Of a stretch of DNA of 64,000 bases, positions 36,301-53,600 are shown piece after piece. The stretch comes from Polychytrium aggregatum. Its lineage: Eukaryota > Chytridiomycota > Chytridiomycetes > Polychytriales. Below the pieces are notes generated by a model that saw nothing but the letters and a program-made list of their open reading frames with translations, had not been told where the DNA came from and did not search any database. The DNA lies in assembly GCF_025602895.1 (NCBI RefSeq), contig NW_026516208.1:992001-1056000 (forward strand), read 5' to 3'. The translations under genes and the position numbers were made by a program. Positions within the stretch are counted from its first letter, which is position 1, and each line of letters opens with the position of its first letter.

Positions 36301-39187
36301 ATGTCGTTCTACCGTGCCTCGAAGCTGTTGGCCAAGGCCCGCCCTGCCTCGCTTGTCCGTTCCTATACCTCCAAGCCCGTCCATTCGACTGTTCCTCCCA
36401 CGGGCCTGGTTTCACTCTCGGCTGCCGAGCGCAAGGCCCTTGCCCCCGATGTTCCCCTCTACATCAACGGCGAGTTCCTGACCTCCCAGTCGACCCAGCA
36501 CTTTGAGCTCCGCAACCCTGTAAGCATTCGTCGCCGTGTGGGATACATCTGGTCGTCCCGCGATCAGCACCCCCTGTCGTGCTCCGATTGCCCTGATTGC
36601 TGCACCGCGACTCGAATCCGATGTCTCGGTGCATACGGATGTGATCTCTGTGGCCATGGGCTGCATCGTCCCAACCGGGCCTCCACAGACCCGATTGCCG
36701 CGGCTGCCTCGATCCAGTGCCCTCTCCTCCGCGTCTGACTTTCCCATGCACACCTGTACCATCTCTTCGGAATCTAGGCCACCCAAGAGCTCCTCGGGTT
36801 TGTTCCTCAGGTCACTCCTGAGGAGTACAAGTATGCCTCCGAGACGGCTGCGGACGCCTTCAAGACCTGGAAGAAGAGCACCGTTCTGCAGCGCCAGCGC
36901 GTCATGCTGGATCTCCAGCTCCTCATCCGCAACAAGATGGTAGGTCCACCACCCCCAGATTCTCTTGGCTTGACCACGGAGCTTCGTCCGCATTCATGCT
37001 CACCATTCCTCCGCTCTACCTCCCTTTCCCCCAGGACGACATTGCCAGATCCATCACCACCGAACAGGGCAAGACCCTGCCTGACGCCAAGGGCGACGTG
37101 ATGCGTGGTCTGCAGGTCGTCGAGCATGCCTGCTCCATCCCGACGCTGCTCATGGGCGAAAAGCTGCCCGTGTCGAAAGACATGGATACTTACTCGATCC
37201 GCGAGCCCCTCGGCGTCGTCGGCGGCATCATGCCCTTCAACTTCCCGGCCATGATTCCCCTGGTGCGTGAGCGTTCCCCCTTCTGTGCATTGTTGCTTAG
37301 CATTCCACCCTGTCTCGCAGCAAGATGTAGATCGCCATGCCCATATTAACGACATACTAATGACGTCGCCCATCTTTGCCTTGCAACAAACGCTCAACAG
37401 TGGGTCTTCCCGCTCGCTATCGCCTGCGGCAACACCTGCGTCATCAAGCCTTCGGAGCGCGATCCTGGAGCCACTTTGATGCTGGCCAAGCTGGCCGAAG
37501 AGGCCGGTGTCCCCAAGGGTGTCTTGAACATTGTCCACGGTGGTGAGCTCATGGTGCTGCCCATATCGAGCTGTGCTGGACTAAAGTGGCGCACTTGCGC
37601 GCCTGCATGCTTTGATCCACCAATGTGGCCAGGGCGATGACTGATATGCGCTGTCTTGTCCTTGTCTTCAGGCTACGACACCGTCAATGCCATCTGCGAC
37701 GATCCCTACATCAAGGCCATCTCCTTTGTCGGCTCCGACAGCGCCGGCAAGTACATCTTCCGCCGCGGAACCGACAATGGGAAGCGTGTCCAGGCCAACC
37801 TGGGTGCCAAGAACCACGGCGTGATCATGCCCGATGCCAACAAGAACTACACCCTCAACGCCCTCGTTGGTGCTGCCTTTGGTGCCGCCGGTCAGCGCTG
37901 CATGGCCCTGCCCACTGCCATCTTTGTCGGCGAGGCCAAGGAGTGGATTCCCGATTTTGTCGAGCGCGCCAAGAACCTCAAGGTCTCTGGCGGCTTCGAG
38001 GATGGAACCGATGTCGGTCCCCTCATTTCGTGCTCGGTAAGTGTTGTCCTCGGACGTGGCTCTGTCGCTTCACCTCTCCTCGCGTTGCTGGTTACCAGTT
38101 GTTGGCTTGTTGCGAACCGGCAGGGATTTGTGCACCTCGGATTCTCACAAGCGACTGACTTGTGCTGCTCGTTGCTCGCTAGTCCAAGACTCGTGTCGAA
38201 GAGCTCATCCAGTCCGCTGTCGATGAGGGTGCCCGTGTTGTTCTCGATGGCCGCGGTGTCAAGGTAAGCTTTGCTGTGCGCCTTCCCCGCACCTCGCGCT
38301 GGTCCATCTTGGCGTCGAGCAGGAACCTGTGGATGAGCATCGGCAGTGGTGCTCGATCGTCTCGGGCAACGCTGGCCACGTGTTTTCATCCAATCCGCTG
38401 ATTGCAACCGCCACCGCACTGTATCTTGGCTCGATTCGCTCCTGCATTCGCGCTGCACCCTGCAATTCAGCCCACCGGATACGAGAACGGAAACTTTGTT
38501 GGCCCGACCATCCTGGCCGATGTCAAGCCCCACATGAGATGCTACACCGAGGAGATCTTTGGCCCTGTTGCCCTGTGTCTCTCGGTCGACACCCTCGAGG
38601 AGGCTATTGAGCTCGTCAACAACAACCCTTACGGCAACGGCACTGCTATTTTCACCAACTCGGGCAGCGCCGCCCGCAAGTTCCAGGAGGACATCAACGT
38701 TGGCCAAGTCGGGTGAGCTTCGAGGATCGCATCCTGTGTGTGGACGAGTCGACGGTCCAGACAATCGCTTGCCGAACGCATTCGCTGAGGCTGCAGGCTT
38801 GGTAGAGCGCGATGCCTTCTGACAAGCGGCTGACCCTTCTCAACAACCCACTCCGCATCAGCATCAACGTCCCCATCCCCGTTCCTCTCCCCATGTTCTC
38901 CTTCACTGGCTCCCGCGCCAGTATCCAGGGCGATCTCAACTTTTACGGCAAGACCGGTGTTCAGGTAAGACCGCAGTTCTAGACGCATGAGGCTCGTGCA
39001 AGCGCTTTGCATGGGGCTGGTGTTGCATTGTTCGGTGCATTTTATGTGGAGCACACATGTTGCTGACTACCCCCGTGCCTGCCCGGTTCAATAGTTCTAC
39101 ACCCACCTCAAGACTGTCACTGCCCTGTGGAGAAGTGAGGATGTCACCTCCTCCAAGGCCACCGTCAACATGCCCACCATTCGCTGA
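36301..39187 (+). CDS. ALDH6A1: Methylmalonate-semialdehyde dehydrogenase (CoA-acylating), mitochondrial
   Basis: The enzyme oxidises malonate or methylmalonate semialdehyde to acetyl- or propionyl-CoA in valine and pyrimidine breakdown. Nine exons (36301-36519, 36778-36939, 37035-37262, 37401-37542, 37672-38036, 38183-38263, 38471-38712, 38862-38964, 39095-39187) keep phase and give 544 residues. The Arg/Ser/Ala-rich start [20 protein letters not shown] is a mitochondrial presequence. Family marks: [57 protein letters not shown], the catalytic Cys in [31 protein letters not shown] and [17 protein letters not shown]. The end [14 protein letters not shown] is also typical. All expected parts are present, so it should be functional. 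Confidence 0.95.
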
Positions 39188-39725
39188 GCGCCCCCTCCCC
39201 AGTTTTGATTTTTCCTCTCTTCCTGGCTCACTGCCCACATGGCGGGCCATCCGCACCACCCACCATGGACAATCGACATGGACCGCTTGCAACTCGGTGC
39301 GTCCTTGAGTTCCATCCAAATACACCCGCTTTATGCCTTCACTCCAGACATCCAGCGCAATCCTGGATGGTCGAAAGGGTTGCTTCCCCAGCACAGATGG
39401 ATGTTTTTGGCACCAGGCGCTGGCCCCAGGCGCTGGTCCCAGGAATTTGGCTCATGATTGCGGTGTCGTGGCCGAAGGGGGTGGGAACTCGATTTTGACA
39501 ATGTGCTTCCCCCAGAGCCGCGACACGCGATCGGGTGCGCGATGGGTGGGGGCCGTGGTCAAGACGCCGCCTTTCCCCTCTTTCTCCACATCGAGACCCA
39601 GCAACGAGGCGAGCGCCTTTCTCTGGCCCCTTGCCCTGACCTGCCCTCTTTCTCCTCCCCCTTCCCTGTCTGCGGATCGGCCCTGGGCAGATCGTATCCC
39701 TGTCTGGCCCCGACTTGGCTCCGAC
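39188..39725. other. Intergenic spacer
   Basis: A 538-bp gap between the dehydrogenase and the first reductase. The frame of the reductase is open further upstream but the first good ATG is at 39726. No separate gene. Confidence 0.45.
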
Positions 39726-44088
<4,363 letters not shown>

Positions 44089-44727
44089 CTCGGTGGTGGA
44101 GGTCACTGCATGTTTGGCAGTGCCATTCATGGTGCATCCCATGCACAGCCATGGTCCTCCACTTGCGCGCGGTGCTTCACATCTCCCTGACACACATTCC
44201 TGATCTATCGCTTCGGAGTCAGTGCACGATATCCAGTGCTTGCCGATGTGTCCCACTCTCACCCCGTCCACATACCCCGATGTCGCCCCAGTCGCCCTGT
44301 CGGCAATTGGCTGTCTGTCCTGGTCAATATCACAGCTCTCTTGGATTCTCCATGCGACTCCTCCGTCTGGTGCGAGTACTTGTGGACAGCGACAGGACTG
44401 CTCATGCAACAGAGTGATCGAATTGGAGTGTAGATCGCCTGAACTTGATAGCCACTCTGGACTGGCACGCTCTGGATGTGGAGTCACTCGAGACGGCTGA
44501 AATCCCGCTGATTGTTCACCAGAGAAGTGATGCGACGCAGGAAGGACTGGATGTCGACAGCGCAATCCACCACCATCTTCATCACCATCCACCATCCACC
44601 ACACACCACACGCAACTCAACGTTGGATCAATCGTGTTCAGTGTCTGGCAGTCCAACAAGACTCGGCCGCAGAACGGAAGGGCAGCGAGACGACACTGAT
44701 CGATCGGTCTGCCCAGCCAGCACAACA
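44089..44727. other. Spacer between convergent reductase genes
   Basis: A 639-bp gap between two stop codons. It holds ACCATCCACCATCCACCAC-type short repeats near 44575-44605. No gene is supported. Together with the two diverged last exons it forms the loop of the inverted repeat. Confidence 0.5.
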
Positions 44728-45418
44728 TCAGTGGCGGCCGGTGCGGGTGAAGGGACGGACATCGGGATACTCCTCGTCCTTGAGCTCGGTCTCCGCCGCC
44801 GTGGGCTGGTCGAGATAGGATACCCGATCCAAGTGGAAGAGACTCTTCCTGACGACCAGCTCGGGCGAGGGACACGGCGTCGGGTAGATCGAGCGAGTGT
44901 TGGTGTTGTCGACCCTGAAGGACAGGTCCATCAGCATCCGCATGAACGCAAGCAGGGCGTGGTTATCGGGCGATGGGTTGCGCCAGATGACCGTCCTGAA
45001 CTTTTCACGGGTATCCAACATGATGATCCAGCCAACGGAATTGGCGATCTCGAAGACACGCTTCTCGGTGATGACACTGCGAGGTGGGCCGAGGGACAGG
45101 ATGTATGGGATGGTGGTGTGGGTGGGTGAGTGACTGCCGAGGAATGGCACTCATCCTGCTGCCCTCCCTGTCTGCTTGCCACTCGGCTCGCTCGCTCATC
45201 TCACCTGCGCTCTGGGTCGCTGATGTGGAACACAAACTTGGGCAGGGCCACCTCGGAGGCTGCGATCGCAGCGACCACCTTGGCGACATGGTCGACTGGA
45301 TTCATGGTGATGATCACGGGGGTGGCATTGGAGGGAGCGATCCCGATGCGGATGCACCCCTTGATGTACTGCCAGATGTAGTCGTCCGAGTGGCACACTG
45401 AGAGAGTGAGAGTGAGAG

Positions 45419-45510
<92 letters not shown>

Positions 45511-48500
45511 CTGAGATGAGCTGCTGCACCACCACACCACCACACCACCACACCACCACACCACCACACCACCACACCACCACACCACATTGCCATATTA
45601 CACCCAGTGACTCACCTCCATAGACACTGTCGCTTGCAATCAGCGATGGTCGGATGATCGTCGCAGGCACTCCCCTCGATCGTGCCTTGTTGATCAGCTG
45701 CTCAGAGACCCACTTGGTCTGTGCATACCCGCCAGAGACGTTCCAGTTGGAATACACCCTCTCCTCGAGCGGCGTCCTTGCACCCCGTGCCATGGGAATC
45801 GCCCCGACCGCCGAGATGAAGTGCAGCGGCTTCAGGTGGTGGGTCGTGGCCAGCCGCAGGGCCGTCGCCGTGCCCAGGACATTCGGCCCCTTGAGCGCCT
45901 CATAGTCGTCGAGCCAGTGCACCTCGGCGCCGCAGTGCACAACCATGTCGGTCTCCTTGCCGATCTTCTTCCATCGCTTGTTGGTCAGTCCCCACTGGTC
46001 GAGCGACAGATCGCCACAGACACCAACGAGTCGCGGCCTGACATTGTTCACGAGGTAGTGCGTCTGCTGCGGGTTGAGGATCAGCTTCCTGGCTGTCTCA
46101 AAGATGCGGTCGATGGCAGCCTGGTCGCTCGCGGCTCGGACCAGACAGTAGATCCTGGCAGCAGGGAACTTGGCAGCCAGCTCGTACAGCAGGAACGATC
46201 CGAGGAAGCCAGTGGCCCCCGTCAGGACGATGCCGCGAGGCGACTCGGGAAAGACAAGTGGAGGGAGACCCTCGGCCGTCACACTCGCATCGTCGAGCCG
46301 GGCGGCCTCCTGGTCGAGGTCGACTGTCGGCGGCATCAGCGGGTGGTTGCCTTGGAGATCAATCACCAGCTGGGCGACATCGAGGGGCGTCAGGCCGTTC
46401 GAGAGCAGCATCATCGGCGAGATCTCGACATCGTACTCTTCCTTGATTGCCAGGGCCAGGCGGCCGACACTCAGCGAGTCAAACCCAGCTCCGCTGATGC
46501 TGTAGTTGCGGCCGTCGAGAGAGGGAATCCCGAGGAGCTGGCTGCCGAGGCTGGAGATTGCAGCCGCGATGCGAAACAGCGGGGCCTCGCTGGGGGCGAG
46601 ACGGGGATACACAACGGATTCTTGGTGCAGATCGTTGTTCTCGGCGATCCACTTGATCTTCTTGAGGTCGCGCTTGCCATTCTTGATCATGGGGATCTCG
46701 TCGAGCTGGAAGCAGTTGTGGATCGGCACCTTGGAGACGTTGACGAGTGCAAGCAGATCCTGGGTCATCCGGATGATGTCGCTGGGCTCGGTGCGGGTCG
46801 TGGGGCGGGCCTGGAGAACATACAGCATCACGATCTTCTTCTCGGAGGTCTGGACAAACGCACAGTCGGCGATGGTGTGGCTCAGGTGCTGGACGACCAG
46901 GGCCTCGAGATGGTTCAGGTCGACATAGACACCGTTGACCTTGATCTTCTGGTCGAATCTGGGTGTGTGAGGTGTGAGGTGTGAGAATGAAGTGTGTGGG
47001 ATGGATTGGCGGAGGACTAGTGGAAGGAGGGCACAGACCACTCGGTGGATACAGGGATATCGCACTCACCTTCCAACGACCGTAAACTCGTTCTCGCTGA
47101 TCATCTCGACCCAGTCCATGGTGCAGACTCGGGGCGAGCCGTCGCTGAGGAAGCCAAAGGAGGCCAGTCTGTCGTTTGGATCGGCGTTGACAAAGTCAGG
47201 ATGGTCCTTGGCAGGATGGTCGGGGTCGACGGCAAAGACCAGGATCCCGCTGTTGGAGACATTTTGATCAACGATATTGCCCTCCTCGTCAAACAAGAGG
47301 CAGCGCACGCCAGGCTTGGCCAGCTTGTAGACCAACTTTTCTGGGATGGGACTATGGGTGGGAATTCTCAAAAAGGAGTGTGACCCAATTACTCCCGACT
47401 GAATCGTACATTGAGTTAGTGATGGTTCCGGAAAGTTATTAGGTTCGGGGACAATTTCGACTGTACCTCACTCGATCCATAACCCGACTGAATTTCGGCG
47501 TTTGGAAAGCTCTCCCTCGTCTTGTGAATGACACTCATTGGAATATACTCTGATCCAGTGATAACTTTCTTCGTGGCCTCCCACTTGAAAGCCGAGTTCA
47601 GCGAAGCTGCAGTGTTGACTACAAGCTTCATGAACGAGGGAGTCTGTGGGGAGATAGATGTCATCAGTGTACGAGCGACATTGATTTGGGAGTGCAATTT
47701 CTTATTTTACCAACCAAATATACATAATTGATGCCACTGTTCAATATTTGAATGATATTATGGACTTTCTCAATGGTTTCGAAACTTGGCTTTGGAATCC
47801 ACACTGACCCTCCCAGGCTGACAATGCTAAGGAAAAGACTAAAAGCCGCCGAAAAGGACGGAGGCTGAGAGTCATCATTTGTCAGTACATCCAACTATGC
47901 CCTCCAAACAATTCAAGGGTGTCATTTGATCTCACTTGGAATAATCCCGCGCTACTCTTGAGCATTCCAACTGAAGTTCGAATGGTGATGGCTCCAGTGT
48001 GTGCAAACCTGAACCTGCAACAATCAACATCAAACACAGAAGGATTCAGTCAACGAGTGGTGATGCGATCACTTTTGTGACTGTGGACAAGCATCAGGCG
48101 CGACACAGGATCAGAATCCACAGGATCAGAAGCCACAGGAGAACTCACGACTTGGGGATGCCTGTGGGAGCGACGAGGAGCCAGGATGCAGGACGAAGGA
48201 GTCGGGTTGTGGGTTGGATATGCATCGTCAGTATATCACTTTCCACATTCACCACACTCACCATCTTACTCTATCCACCATTGCACCATCTGCTTTGCTG
48301 CTGGACCATCACGCTCAACCATTCCACATACCCGTTGTTCCAGAGGTGCACTGGATGGTGACATAATCATCAAGGGGTTCACAGACTTCGAGAGACGGGG
48401 GTGGGACGTTGTTCAGCACAGGGAACGTGGTGGCATCGACCAGCGTCACTCCAATGGTGCGGCCAGGCTTGGTGTGGTGGTAGAGGATGTACTTGATGGA

Positions 48501-49151
48501 GTATCTGTTTCGATTGGAGTCAAGGTCGAGTCAGGTTGAGCACAGAGGTCTCTGGGATGTCAATCTCCTGAGACACATGTGAGACCAGCACAAGGACAAA
48601 CCTCTCGCACAGAGCCTTGCGGGCAGCAGCAGGCAGATTGAGGGCGAGATTGAGTGTTTTCCTGGATGGCAACAAGGGACAGATGAGACTCGATCCTGGT
48701 CATGGCAGGGACAAAGACCGGTTATGTCATGCACAGGCAGACTGACCAGACCAGACCAGACCAGAGATACTCACTTGCCCAGCATCCACACAGCAAACGA
48801 GAAGATCACCCAGCTGGCTTCGGCCTCGCAGAAGGTGCCGATGACCTCGTGGCCGTCATCGCTCCAGCCAGGGAGAGCCTTGAGAGCCTGGGCGACCGAA
48901 TACGCCTGCTTCCACACACGGAGATAGCTGAGTCGCTCCGAGATGCCGCTCTCATATGTGTTGATCAGGAGGGCATCGGGCTCGTCGCGGGCAATGTTGA
49001 CGAGGCACTCGACGGGATGGAGCCAGGGGCCAAAGGGATCGGGCTGAGAAGGGAATGTTGGTTGTTGGGAGACAGGGGTCTGCGAGGAGACATCTCGGTC
49101 GCTGGATGGGTCTGCGGACCCTCCAAAACAACAGGAGATGGCCCTGAGCAT
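44728..49151 (-). CDS. One-module adenylation-thiolation-reductase (NRPS-like carboxylate reductase), copy 2
   Basis: Paralogue of copy 1 in opposite orientation. Eleven exons (49151-48775, 48661-48602, 48504-48332, 48161-48149, 48008-47936, 47864-47715, 47643-47467, 47398-47070, 46958-45616, 45397-45205, 45076-44728) keep phase and give 1078 residues. The exon plan is the same as in copy 1, including a 13-nt exon and a 1343-nt exon. Marks: QCTSGTTGIPKS, QSGYGSSE, carrier GAGFDSLS, reductase TGATGFLGSF and YAQTKWVSE. The N-terminal two thirds of the adenylation domain (for example FSLFLSIVSLGGSVWIPKPS) and the last exon (ITEKRVFEIANSVGW) differ clearly from copy 1, so the two probably use different acids. 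The start at 49151 is the best ATG but not certain. Confidence 0.83.
45399..45510. repeat. (AGAGTG)n microsatellite in intron 9 of reductase copy 2
   Basis: About 18 hexamers, the reverse complement of the CACTCT array of copy 1 and shorter than it, lying next to the acceptor of the exon starting at 45397. Confidence 0.95.
45528..45590. repeat. (CACCACAC)n microsatellite in intron 9 of reductase copy 2
   Basis: Counterpart of 43196-43250, slightly longer here. Confidence 0.85.
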
Positions 49152-49564
49152 GCCGGGGTTGGGATGGAAGCGACAAAGGTGCCGATGCCAAAGCCAGATG
49201 AGGGCAGGAGAGCGAGGAGGGAGCCGAAAGGGCGAAACGAGACAACGATGACGAGGGGAAAGGGCGAGGGGAGCGCCTTTTGTCGGTCTGGGCAGCCAGG
49301 AGATGGCGGCTTGGTCTGGCTGCTTGCCAGATTGCATTGAGCGAGTGCCCTTACTTCCTCTCGAGCTGCTGAGTCTGCCAGCGTGACCGGCTCTGTGCTT
49401 GGGCGGTGGGTCTGGCTGTTGCCCCTCGATGCTGTGCTGTTGCCTCGCCCAGCAAGCTGCTTGCAAATCCACTGTTCAGCCAGCGAACAGTTCACTCGGT
49501 GGGAACACAGGTGAGTTTGACACTCGTATGTCTTTGCTTGTGTCTGGCTGGGGGATATTCATTG

Positions 49565-50025
49565 TGGCCACCAACAGCACAAAATCTCACCATCCACCCG
49601 GTACAACGAACAGACCCTAAGAAAACAACGACGAACCAGTGGTGCCCCCTCATCGACCCGATCCCGTACATCCTTGAGGAGCTACTTGACATGGCCATCC
49701 AAGCCGCGAACGAAGCATCCGTCAAGGACACGGCACTAATCATCCTCGGCAAGATCCAGAGTGCAAAAGAGACACACCTCACCAGAGAAAAGACCATCGC
49801 CACCGAGAAAGCCAACCTGAACAGACGAATTGCAGAACTTCAACTCGCCCTGCAGAATGGGACAGCACGGCCCCCGGAGAGAAATGGAAAGCCCTACCCT
49901 TGAGAGAAAGACTCAAGGATATGCCACCCGACCAAGAGAAGATGACACCAAACAGGATCCACCTTGATCGCCCTCGTAGCTTTATACTTGATTCAGGGAG
50001 AACCGGGACGCTACCCATTCCATGA
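49565..50025 (+). pseudogene. Possible decayed retroelement fragment (coiled coil plus DSG-like motif)
   Basis: From about 49620 to 49903 one frame encodes a helical segment (YILEELLDMAIQAANEASVK; REKTIATEKANLNRRIAELQ) that ends in a stop. A second short frame from 49921 to 50025 contains RSFILDSGRTGTLPIP, faintly like the Asp-Ser-Gly of a retroviral-type protease. The order recalls a gag-to-protease junction of a Ty1/copia element, but the similarity is slight and the frames are broken. It lies just left of the LINE insertion. Confidence 0.25.
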
Positions 50026-50421
50026 ACATACAGTATGTGATGGCTTGCGTCGGGTTTGGCCATATGAAGGGCGATGTGGACGGCTATGGTGGTGCTTGGA
50101 TTGCTCAAAGTACCGACAAACCGCTGCCTCCTGGGACTGGATGTATGGCCCTTGCCTTGACAACATGACGCATTGCCAGCGGCGAATGGTGCTCTTGGAC
50201 AGACTGAATATGGTGGCAGCTTTGCTCAGGCTATGAATGAGGGAGTAGCACCGCATCACAAAATAACCCATGATCAAAAAACCAAGGTATCCCGTTCCTT
50301 TCTGGATTGGATCTCCTGGTGGATGTGGATGGAGTTGATGTTGATGCATTGTATTTTCGAATGTTCGATTGATTCTGTCAAAATAGAATTATATATTCAA
50401 AACTTGTTCATGGCTGTCATC
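50026..50421. other. AT-richer left flank of the LINE insertion
   Basis: No supported gene. Base composition falls to clearly AT-richer values near 50345-50415, unlike the surrounding genes. A small open frame (QYVMACVGFGHMKGDVDG) has no recognised relation. Confidence 0.35.
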
Positions 50422-50437
50422 GCATGGTTGGTCCAGT
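50422..50437 (+). repeat. Left target-site duplication of the LINE: 16 bp of tRNA-Gly 5' end
   Basis: GCATGGTTGGTCCAGT, identical to bases 1-16 of the tRNA-Gly gene at 55899. The bases on either side of the two copies do not match. Confidence 0.75.
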
Positions 50438-50681
50438 CAATAGGTGGGTCTTTATTAAAGACTTTGCCTTAGCGTCCCTTTTGGGCTCTGGCACTGGGTG
50501 TTGGCTTTGCCAACCGGGACATTTGGGTCGTCGGTGTACAGCTCTCTATCCCATGGGGCCTGTTTGCGGAGGGACGGCGATGTCAAGTTTTGCCGAACTC
50601 ATCCATTCAGTGACAGTTTGGGACTCCAGCTCCGGCTTCCCTGTCCAAGTGTCTGCTCATGCGTCTGGGAGGGTTTCTTTC

Positions 50682-53600
50682 TCAGGTACTTGTTTGCTGC
50701 GATTGGTCAGCCCGAGGGGCCGCTGTCCACGACAGACATTTGGTTGCGATGTCATCCAGCACCGCCACGACATCCAGCCAGATCGCTGGTCTGTTGTTCA
50801 GTACTCGGCTGCGCTTGGCACGCCATCTTCTCTGTTTTTCAGGATCGGTGGTGAGTGGTCTTGTTGGCACTCGAGCCAAATTGGGGAGTGCGTCGATTGC
50901 AAGGTCGATGTAGGTGATGCCTTCGGGGATCGATGTGGGGTGAACATATTTCTCGAGTCGGTCCTTGGCTCGGACACATTCTGCTGCATGTTTTCTGTTG
51001 ACATACACCTTGGGGCCGTTGGGTCCGGTCTTTTTGCACTCCTTGTCGGGTTTAGGTGGGAAACACCCGACTCGCCACAGGAGCATTCTCCTTGCTTGGG
51101 CAACTGTTGCTACTGGCATCCGCGCTGTCAGGATGGGGTCGCCTTCCCACTTGTAGGTGCCTGCGATCGACATTACTTTCTCGGGCTTCCGCTCTTTTTC
51201 AAAACTGTGAACGATCACCGCCTTCTTGATGGGTGTGCCGGTGCCAGTTCCAGATTCAAACAGGTCCAGTCTTGTTCTGTCTGGGGAGTCTCGGTGCTGT
51301 CTCTCGAGCTCCTTCCATGCGGCGCTTCCGGTCAGCTTGGAGAGTATCTTCTTGTTTGGGTTTCTTGGGGGCAACTCGGTGATGTACTTGAGCACGTGGG
51401 ATCCAAGATATCCTGGGTCGTCTTTCCTGTCGAACCACCGTCCGAAGCACTTGATCATCAGTATCTGTTTTCTGGTCGCCATGGTGTAGATTCCTGTGGC
51501 TGTCATGACAGCCGGACCAGACGCGTTCTGGCGGATGTTGAGTGCCGATCGCAGTGTGTCCAGCATGCACCCCTGTAGAGTGTTCATTATCGGGCCCTTC
51601 ATGTTGACGATGGCAAGGCCGTACTCCAGACGGGGCCGGATGAAAGCCTTGTAGATTTTGACGATCAGTCCAGGGTAGACTGACTTGCTGAAGATGCCGT
51701 GTTCCTTGAGCTCTTTGGTTCGGAACTGGGCTTTGTGCTTTAGTTGAGTGACGTGGGCCTCTGCGTCGATGCCATCAGGGCCGAACTGCACCCCGAGGTA
51801 CTTGTAGGTGCTGGTGACGAAGCTAAGAGGTGTTCCCTTGAGTGTGATTGGGGTCGGGTTTGCTTCCGCGGTAAGCACTTCGCATTTGGTCGGAGAGAAA
51901 GCGTAATTGTTTTCGTCTGCGTGTGCTTCGGAGATGTCAACAAGTCTTTGGAGGTCTTCTTGGTTTTTTGCTACCAACGCCATGTCGTCCGCGTACATGA
52001 CATTGTTGATGATGAGGTTCCCTATTCTGGGTGATGTGACTGCTCGTAGGTTCTGTGCGAGGTCATCCATGAAGAGGCTGTAGAGGGTGGGTGAAAGAAC
52101 CGACCCTTGCAGCAGCCCGATCTCCAGCCAGTACGGCCGGGATTTGGTGCCGCTCACGAGAACAGCGGTGGTCACGTTGTCGAAGAGCGCGCGTAGGATG
52201 CGGATGGTATGCGGGGGGATGTCTCGTTGCTCGAGTTTGTGCCAGAGCCGATCCCGGTCAACTGAGTCGTACGCGGCTTTGATGTCCATGAACGCGATCC
52301 ACGGGGTGTGGCCGTCGTTCTGTAGGAACTTGACGATTGAATCGAGTGCGAATACCTGGTCCAGGGTTCCCCTGTTGCTGCGGAAGCCTCCTTGGGAGAT
52401 GTCGATGGGGCCCATCTCCTGGAGGAGTCGGCTATGTAAGATCCTTTCGAATACCTTTCGGACAACTTGTAGCAGAGAGATCGGGCGATAGTTCTTGATG
52501 TCCTCTTCTTCGCCCTTCTTCTTCCAGATGGGGTGGTTGATGGCGACATTCCATTCTTGAGGGACGATGCCGGTCCACATGCACCAGTTGAAGAGCTGAC
52601 GCAGCCAATCCGAGACTTGGTCGGTTACTGGGTGTAGGAGCTCGGCACTGATCCCGTCGGACCCAGGGGCCTTGTGTTTCCCCATGCGTCGGATGGCTGT
52701 TTTTACTTCTTCTGCTGTGATTTCGCGGCCCAAGAGGCGACTGAATAGTATTTCCTGAGGACGCGGTGTATCGTTGGCTTCTTGAACACCGAGACGACTT
52801 GAGATGTTCCCAAAGTGGGCCCGGTACTGGTCCATGCTGTCTTGGTCGTTCGGAAGGATCGACCGGTTGAAGAAGCCGCTTTTGACCTTGTCTCGCTTGC
52901 TGATTTCCTTGAGGAGCTCAGAGTCCGATTTGGTGGAGAGAGACTGGGCCCAGGTGTTGTAGAAGGCGCGTTTCTGTCGTCGTATGAGGTCCTTGAGTTT
53001 GTTGTTCATGTTTTCGTAGTCGGCCATGGCCTGCAGTTGGATTCTCGAGCCTTGTGGCGACTGGTTCACGATTCGATAAGCCGTGTTTCGTCGTTTCTTG
53101 ATGTCAGCCATTTCCGGGGTCCAAAAGCCGTTGCGGGGAGCCGGGCCATCCTTCTTTCGCTTCCCAATGACGATTTGTGCCACCGCTGTGACGTGGTTCT
53201 TGATGATATTCCACCCAGATTCAACGAGGGCTTCGGCGTCTTCGCGTGCCATGGGTCCATCCTCTTGTGGTAGCCGGGTTCCCAGCTGTGTGATCTGCTC
53301 TACGACTACTGGGTGGTGGACTATAAAGGCTTCCGTGTATTGCTGGAGGGTTTCGGGATCTTCGAGCTTGTTGGTTCGCCACACGAGGATTGGTGGGCGG
53401 GCAGGCTCTCTGGCGGCGTTCCATTCAAGTTCCATCGACACCATGCGGTGGTCTGAGTTACAGGTGTCGTTGGAGTGGACCGTCACCGTCTTGGCGTTGT
53501 GTCTCAGTGCCGTCGAGACAAAGAAGAGGTCCAGTACTGAGTGTTGTGGTTTCTTCCCGTTGACGACGTGGGTCCAGTGTTGCCCCGTGGGGTTGGTCGA

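Larger units (their letters stand above)
45077..47192 (-). repeat. Right arm of the 2.1-kb inverted repeat (reductase copy 2)
   Basis: Partner of 41590-43739. The arms are separated by a 1337-bp spacer. Confidence 0.9.
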
